DNA of 37,407 nucleotides, taken from Dehalococcoidia bacterium (GTDB taxonomy: Bacteria > Chloroflexota > Dehalococcoidia > GIF9 > AB-539-J10). A program made the translations under genes and the position numbers. The DNA is taken from contig JAUWHP010000038.1 of the NCBI GenBank assembly GCA_030605765.1, forward strand, positions 1 through 37,407, written 5' to 3'. The notes beneath the pieces were generated by a model, which did not search any database, was not told the DNA's origin, and saw nothing but the letters and a program-made list of their open reading frames with translations. Below, one piece after another: positions 33,284-37,407 of this stretch. How positions within the stretch are numbered: position 1 is the first letter of the stretch; every line of letters starts with the position of its first letter.

Positions 33284-33312
33284 TTGTTAGCTATTGTTCA
33301 GCGCCTTGTCAA
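33284..33312 (-). promoter_or_regulatory. Promoter of the BNR surface-protein gene
   Basis: Minus-strand TTGACA (33312-33307), 17-nt spacer, TAACAA (33289-33284). The predicted start near 33277 is about 2 nt before the ATG at 33275. A diverged copy of this promoter lies in the repeat at 33414-33480. Confidence 0.6.
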
Positions 33313-33335
33313 TAGCAGAACTGAATATTCTCTTA

Positions 33336-33431
33336 TCATCCTGAATGAAAGTGCGTGAGGTAGGGTCGGGGCTCGTCCCCGACCCCTAAGGCGGCGATAA
33401 ACCCCGCCACTACGAACTTTCTCCTGGCCAT
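33336..33431 (-). pseudogene. Remnant of a duplicated BNR-gene 5' end
   Basis: In the second repeat copy the minus strand opens ATG and reads MARRKFVVAGFIAALG, parallel to MVRRKFLVQCSGLV of the intact gene. It then runs into the GC-rich hairpin sequence and stops after 31 codons. It is probably the truncated start of a former paralogue. Confidence 0.5.
33363..33408. repeat. REP-like double hairpin
   Basis: GGGTCGGGG-CTCGT-CCCCGACCC (33363-33385, 9-bp stem), then GGCGG-N9-CCGCC (33390-33408). It is much more GC-rich than its surroundings and resembles dispersed extragenic palindromic repeats. It may act as a transcript end or a mobile palindrome. Confidence 0.6.
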
Positions 33432-33487
33432 TAAGGTTATTGTTAGCTATCATTCGCCGGCTCGTTAATAGAAGGACTAAAGTGCAA

Positions 33488-33515
33488 TTGACAATATGGC
33501 GGATTATGTTAATAT
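33488..33515 (+). promoter_or_regulatory. Candidate promoter for pilB
   Basis: TTGACA (33488-33493), 16-nt spacer, TAATAT (33510-33515). The predicted leader is about 36 nt. There is no clear ribosome site before the ATG at 33558. Confidence 0.5.
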
Positions 33516-33557
33516 TAATCTTAGCTACATTTAGCTATGTAAGATAGTCGAATTGCA

Positions 33558-35882
33558 ATGCAACAGGTAGAACAGAGGCAGGTTGAGCAGCTCAAAAGCC
33601 AATTTATCCAGCGGCTTGAAAGCCAGGGCTATGAAGTCGAACAGGATGTTTCTCTGACAGGCAAATCTGGCGCCCAGCATGCCTTCCATATTCTGGCCCG
33701 TGAAAACAGTGGCTTCATCGCTCATACTATCGCTATAGACATTGCTCCAGGTGAAAATGAGCAAGAAATAGGTCTGGGCAAAATCTTCACCTTCAACGAC
33801 AAATGCTATGACTGTGGCATCCAGGATACAATCCTCATTGGCCTTCCCGGAGTTGATTCTGTGGCCAGCCGCTTCGCCCGGGGACAACGAATAAGAGTTT
33901 TCAATAGCGAAACGTTGAAGGCATTCCTGGCCATGCCCCTCCCGGCCAGACAGATTAAGAAAAACATTCCCTTCAACCCCAAGACAAGAAGCGAAACAAT
34001 AGAAATTCTGCGCCAATCCGGCTATACGATTGAGGAGAACACCAGGATCAGGGGAAAATCGGGGGCAGAATATAGCTTTGACATCCTGGCCTCCCTGGAT
34101 AATGGTTTTGTAACTCATAAGCTAGGTATAGATGACATGACCAGCAGCGAAGTAAGCCTAAACGAGATATCACTGTTTGACACGAAATCTTATGATTGCG
34201 AAATTCAGAAAAAGGCTCTTTTGATTTCTGCCAAACTTGCCCCTGAGATTAAGCAGTTTGCCAAACAACAAAGAATAAACGTCATTGAGCTCAATAACCA
34301 AGCCCAGAAACTGGCTGCAAAAGAGGAGAACCCACCCAGCCTGCAAGATACCATCGAGGAATTGCTCACTTCAGCACCACAGGTGAAACCCAGAGAGAGG
34401 TTGCTCAAACACATAACCCAACCGGAGGTCTTACAGCTAATTCCCGAAACCATGGCCAGGAGATTCAATGTTATGCCCCTGGCTATTGTGGACAATGCCT
34501 TGCAAATAGCTATGGCAAATCCATCTGACATCTTCGCTCTGGAAGCCCTGGCATTGCAGAGCAAGATGAGAATGTATCCTATAACTGCCGGTGAAAAGGA
34601 AATCAGGGAAGCTATCGACTTCAGCTACAAAGGCTTTGGACAAATCGAGGAACAAATATCCCGCATCTCTGTAGATGGTGCGGCACTTGATGAACAAAGC
34701 TTAATCGAGGCTGCCGAGGATACCCCCGTGGCTAGCGCCTTACGCCTCATAGTTGATGAGGCAGTTAAGGCCAGAACCTCTGACATCCATATTGAGCCTG
34801 AAGAAGATAGATTAAAAATCCGTTATCGCATTGATAGTGCTCTCCAGGATATTATGTCCCTCCCCCTGAAAATACACCTCCCTCTCACCTCAAGAATAAA
34901 AATAATGGCTGATATGAATATCGCTGACCACCTCCGCCCCCAGGATGGGCAGTTTTCCACTGTGGCTAAAGGCAGATCCATAGATGTCCGCGTGGCTACA
35001 TCACCCACAGTTCACGGTGAGATGACAGTCTTGCGCCTGCTGGATAAGTCTCTGGGCATTATAGATTTACCTCAGTTAGGCTTCTCTCCCGAAGCCCTGG
35101 CTAAATATGAGAATATGCTCAAGGTTCCCTTCGGCATGATTTTAATTAGCGGTCCTACCGGTGCAGGCAAGACCACCACTCTCTATGCTTCAGTGAATAA
35201 GTTGGATAAGGTATCACGAAACATAGTTACCATTGAAGACCCTGTGGAATATCGCTTCCCAGGTATTAACCAAATTCAGATCAACCCCAGGGCAGGAGTT
35301 ACCTTCGCCAGCGGATTACGCTCCATACTGCGCCTGGATCCCGATATCATACTGGTGGGGGAAATTCGCGATGCTGAGACAGCCAGGATAGCTGTCCAGT
35401 CCGCCCTGACAGGACACCTGGTCTTCTCCTCCATCCACGCCAACGATGCTATCGGCGTCATCCTCCGCCTGCTTGATTTGGGTATAGAACCTTTCCTGGT
35501 ATCATCTGCAGTTATCGGCGTAGTGGCTCAGCGCATGGTACGCCATATTTGCCCCGACTGCTGCACTTATCAAGAAGCCCCGTTAATGGAGCAATTAGCC
35601 TATACCAAGGAAACAGGGGAAAAACGAACCGAGTTTCTCCATGGCACCGGCTGCGAGTTATGCTCCCATACCGGATACAGGGGAAGAACAGGGCTATTCG
35701 AAATTCTGCCCATAAGCGATAAGATAAAGATGCAAATACTAAAAGGCGCCAGCACCGCTGAGATTCGACAACAAGCAATCAAGGAGGGAATGGTGCTCCT
35801 GATTAAGGACGGCATGCTCAAAGTAAAAGCAGGCATCACCACCCCTTCTGAAGTGCTGCGCAGAGCTTACATAATAGAGTAG
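33558..35882 (+). CDS. pilB: Type IV pilus/type II secretion assembly ATPase with duplicated nuclease-fold-like N-terminus
   Basis: A 774-residue GspE/PilB ATPase that powers pilus or pseudopilus extension on the inner membrane. Residues 9-126 and 143-254 are two tandem homologous domains; the pairs GYEVEQ...GKSGAQHAFHILA and GYTIEE...GKSGAEYSFDILA show the repeat. Their pattern resembles PD-(D/E)XK restriction-endonuclease-like domains, but a usual E-x-K pair is not evident, so they are probably not active nucleases. A MshEN/T2SSE-N domain (about 275-355) follows, then the ATPase with Walker A GPTGAGKTT (532-540), the Asp box IEDPVEYR, Walker B LDPDIILVGEIRD, and tetracysteine zinc ligands C665/C668/C699/C702. 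pilC follows 68 nt later. Confidence 0.93.
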   Translation: MQQVEQRQVEQLKSQFIQRLESQGYEVEQDVSLTGKSGAQHAFHILARENSGFIAHTIAIDIAPGENEQEIGLGKIFTFNDKCYDCGIQDTILIGLPGVDSVASRFARGQRIRVFNSETLKAFLAMPLPARQIKKNIPFNPKTRSETIEILRQSGYTIEENTRIRGKSGAEYSFDILASLDNGFVTHKLGIDDMTSSEVSLNEISLFDTKSYDCEIQKKALLISAKLAPEIKQFAKQQRINVIELNNQAQKLAAKEENPPSLQDTIEELLTSAPQVKPRERLLKHITQPEVLQLIPETMARRFNVMPLAIVDNALQIAMANPSDIFALEALALQSKMRMYPITAGEKEIREAIDFSYKGFGQIEEQISRISVDGAALDEQSLIEAAEDTPVASALRLIVDEAVKARTSDIHIEPEEDRLKIRYRIDSALQDIMSLPLKIHLPLTSRIKIMADMNIADHLRPQDGQFSTVAKGRSIDVRVATSPTVHGEMTVLRLLDKSLGIIDLPQLGFSPEALAKYENMLKVPFGMILISGPTGAGKTTTLYASVNKLDKVSRNIVTIEDPVEYRFPGINQIQINPRAGVTFASGLRSILRLDPDIILVGEIRDAETARIAVQSALTGHLVFSSIHANDAIGVILRLLDLGIEPFLVSSAVIGVVAQRMVRHICPDCCTYQEAPLMEQLAYTKETGEKRTEFLHGTGCELCSHTGYRGRTGLFEILPISDKIKMQILKGASTAEIRQQAIKEGMVLLIKDGMLKVKAGITTPSEVLRRAYIIE

Positions 35883-35950
35883 AATGACAACTGGGAGGCT
35901 TTGGCCTGGCACTACGAGGTTGACATAATTAAGAGGAGTAAGAGATTGCT

Positions 35951-37162
35951 ATGAATTATCATTATGTGGCCTGCAGCGAAAGCAATAGAATAGTCAAAGG
36001 CAAGCTCTCCGCCCCCAACGAGGAAGCCGCTGCTGGTATGCTGGCTTACAGTGGCTATCGGGTGCTTAGCCTCAAAGAAGCTATACCTTTCTTCGCCGCC
36101 GGGAAATTAGGCGCCCAATTTTCTGCCATAAAGCCAACCGAACTGGTAATGTTTTCTCGCCAGCTAGCTTTGCTGATTGAATCAGGCACCGATGCGGTTA
36201 CTTCCATAGAACTGCTACAGGCTCAAGCGACCAATCGCTCCTTCAAAAAGATACTCGCCGAGGTGCTTTCCGATGTCCGAGGTGGCTCTGCCCTATCAGA
36301 GGCTCTGAGCAGACACCCTCGTGTCTTTCCCCAGGTTTATCATCGGCTGGTATCCGTGGGAGAGCAGACGGGAAATCTTGAAACAGTGTTAAGGCGAGCG
36401 GCTGGTTATATAGAAAGGGTAGCTATAACCCAGAAAAGCGTGAAGAATGCCTTGATCTATCCCATTATCGTTCTTATTGTAGCTATTCTAGTCATTGCCG
36501 TAATGGTCACATTCGTTTTACCCGCTTTCTCTGACCTGTATTCTACATTTGGCGTCGAGTTACCGGCAACAACCAGAGCGCTGCTCGCTATCACTGATTG
36601 GACGCAACATTACGGTCTATGGCTTCTGGCAGCCATGATAATTGCTGTTGTTGCGGGATTTGCCTACACCAGGACTCCAGCAGGTAAGTATCAATGGGGC
36701 AAATTATCCCTTACGCTACCCCAGGTCGGGCGTATTAACCTTCTTAACGAGCTCTCCAGGTGTTGCCGCAATATAGCATTATTGTATGGCAGCGGTTTGC
36801 CTCTGCCCGAAATAATGACTCTGCTTATACAGGGAACCAGAAATAAAGTTATGGCAAAGGCGTTGACTGAAGTTCAGAAGAGCATGATTGCCGGCGCAGG
36901 CTTGTCCGGCCCTATGGCGAAGAACAAGGTTTTTCTGCCTCTCATGGTACAGATGACAGCCGTAGGCGAGCAAACCGGCAACCTGGATAACACTCTAAAC
37001 ACTGTAGCTGAGAGCTACGAAACTGAAGCCGATGACAGGACAAAAACGATGGTGGCCCTTATCACCCCTGGTATGACCCTATTCATTGGCCTAGTAGTTG
37101 GCTTTATTGCTCTAGCTATGATTTCCGCCATGTATTCCATCTATGGACAGGTGGGTTTGTAA
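35951..37162 (+). CDS. pilC: Type IV pilus/type II secretion inner-membrane platform protein
   Basis: A 403-residue PilC/GspF protein with two homologous T2SSF domains. The first has FSRQLALLIESGTDAVTSIELL and VGEQTGNLETVLRRAAGY, the second LLYGSGLPLPEIMTLL and VGEQTGNLDNTLNTVAESYE. Membrane helices lie at about 165-190, 215-240 and the C-terminus. It anchors the PilB ATPase and the growing pilus. GAGGAG lies 12 nt upstream of the ATG, a slightly long spacing. Confidence 0.95.
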   Translation: MNYHYVACSESNRIVKGKLSAPNEEAAAGMLAYSGYRVLSLKEAIPFFAAGKLGAQFSAIKPTELVMFSRQLALLIESGTDAVTSIELLQAQATNRSFKKILAEVLSDVRGGSALSEALSRHPRVFPQVYHRLVSVGEQTGNLETVLRRAAGYIERVAITQKSVKNALIYPIIVLIVAILVIAVMVTFVLPAFSDLYSTFGVELPATTRALLAITDWTQHYGLWLLAAMIIAVVAGFAYTRTPAGKYQWGKLSLTLPQVGRINLLNELSRCCRNIALLYGSGLPLPEIMTLLIQGTRNKVMAKALTEVQKSMIAGAGLSGPMAKNKVFLPLMVQMTAVGEQTGNLDNTLNTVAESYETEADDRTKTMVALITPGMTLFIGLVVGFIALAMISAMYSIYGQVGL

Positions 37163-37242
37163 GCCAGGCAAATGCAACAAACGCAGGGATAAGCTTCATT
37201 TGCCAACAGCAATGCTGGCAGTAGTGTAGCAGGTAAACTCGA

Positions 37243-37407
37243 ATGAACCAGAAACTAATGAGAAATCAGAAGGGCATAAGCCTCATTGAGGTGATAATAG
37301 CCCTGGCTATACTGGGCGTAATTGCCGTTGCCTTTCTTGGCGGTCTAATGACATCTCTCAAAGCTGTCTCCATCGCTGATGAGCGCTCCACTGCTCAAAG
37401 CTTATCC
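37243..37407 (+). CDS. Type IV pilin-like protein, 5' part only
   Basis: Runs off the right edge; 55 codons are visible from ATG 37243. The prepilin motif is QKGISLIEVIIALAILGVIA: a short basic leader, Gly before the cleavage site, Glu at +5, then a hydrophobic helix. The residue after cleavage is Ile instead of the usual Phe. The following TSLKAVSIADERSTAQSL is typical of minor pilins or pseudopilins. It lies 80 nt after pilC, confirming a pilus or pseudopilus operon. Confidence 0.85.
   Translation, partial: MNQKLMRNQKGISLIEVIIALAILGVIAVAFLGGLMTSLKAVSIADERSTAQSLS

Larger units (their letters stand above)
33258..33480. repeat. 67-bp imperfect direct repeat (33258-33324 and 33414-33480)
   Basis: Both copies carry GAACTTTCTCCT-N2-CCATTAAGG and TTATTGTTAGCTAT followed by a similar promoter segment. 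Copy 1 is the true start and promoter of the BNR gene; copy 2 lies 156 bp away. Between them is a GC-rich hairpin element. Confidence 0.85.

Noticed and set aside
33531-34118. 195-residue minus-strand ORF
   Set aside because: Antisense to the start of pilB; the pilB frame shows an internal domain duplication, so it is the real coding strand.
37201-37220. TGCCAACAGC/GCTGGCA hairpin before the pilin gene
   Set aside because: Imperfect with a bulge and no T-run; likely chance.

Overview
The window looks like chromosome of a Chloroflexota bacterium, most likely class Dehalococcoidia. This is inference from gene content (archaeal-type radical-SAM/GNAT Elp3 in a bacterium, tungsten aldehyde oxidoreductase, GH3-type adenylating enzymes, archaeal-type winged-helix regulator, BNR-repeat surface protein, type IV pilus genes), not from a marker tree. 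Gene density is high, intergenic gaps are short, TTG/GTG starts are common, and several promoters sit so close to the ATG that near-leaderless transcripts are likely.

Layout. 1-1262 (minus): two small toxin-antitoxin-like pairs, a BECR-nuclease-like protein with a DUF2283 protein, and a PIN toxin with a HTH antitoxin. 1391-3253 (minus): mtnA, a FmdB zinc ribbon and a coiled-coil protein. 3398-8434 (plus): FAD/NAD(P) oxidoreductase, aldehyde:ferredoxin oxidoreductase, a decayed transposase fragment, then gamma- and beta-like subunits of a sodium-pumping decarboxylase. 8439-9980 (minus): recA-recX, divergent from a B12-binding/radical SAM protein (10118-11932). 12017-18379 (minus): HAD hydrolase, complete branched-chain amino acid ABC transporter (livHMGFJ order) and a metallo-beta-lactamase-fold protein. 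18432-19761 (plus): a radical SAM protein with an unusual cysteine spacing and a small basic ORF. 19886-21943: Elp3 divergent from a Trm9-like tRNA methyltransferase. 22103-25132 (minus): a membrane GAF-GAF-GGDEF-HD-GYP cyclic-di-GMP protein. 25268-29662 (minus): a tandem duplication of a two-gene module, ribbon-helix-helix-like protein plus GH3-family enzyme. 29775-33275 (minus): winged-helix regulator and a large surface protein with Asp-box repeats. 33558-37407 (plus): pilB (with an odd duplicated N-terminal nuclease-fold-like domain), pilC and the start of a pilin gene.

How the genes connect. Elp3 and the Trm9-like enzyme fit consecutive steps of wobble-uridine modification (cm5U then mcm5U), a pathway usually described from eukaryotes and archaea. 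The FAD protein, AOR and decarboxylase subunits suggest low-potential anaerobic carbon metabolism coupled to ferredoxin and sodium ions. The liv operon imports amino acids or related small molecules. pilB-pilC-pilin start a type IV pilus or pseudopilus locus.

The strongest candidates for something undescribed are the bacterial Elp3/Trm9-like pair, the PilB ATPase carrying two tandem copies of a restriction-endonuclease-like domain, the duplicated RHH-GH3 modules, the BECR-like/DUF2283 pair, and shared repeated DNA motifs in divergent promoters (recA/radical SAM and HAD-liv/radical SAM). No rRNA, tRNA, CRISPR array or intact insertion sequence was seen.
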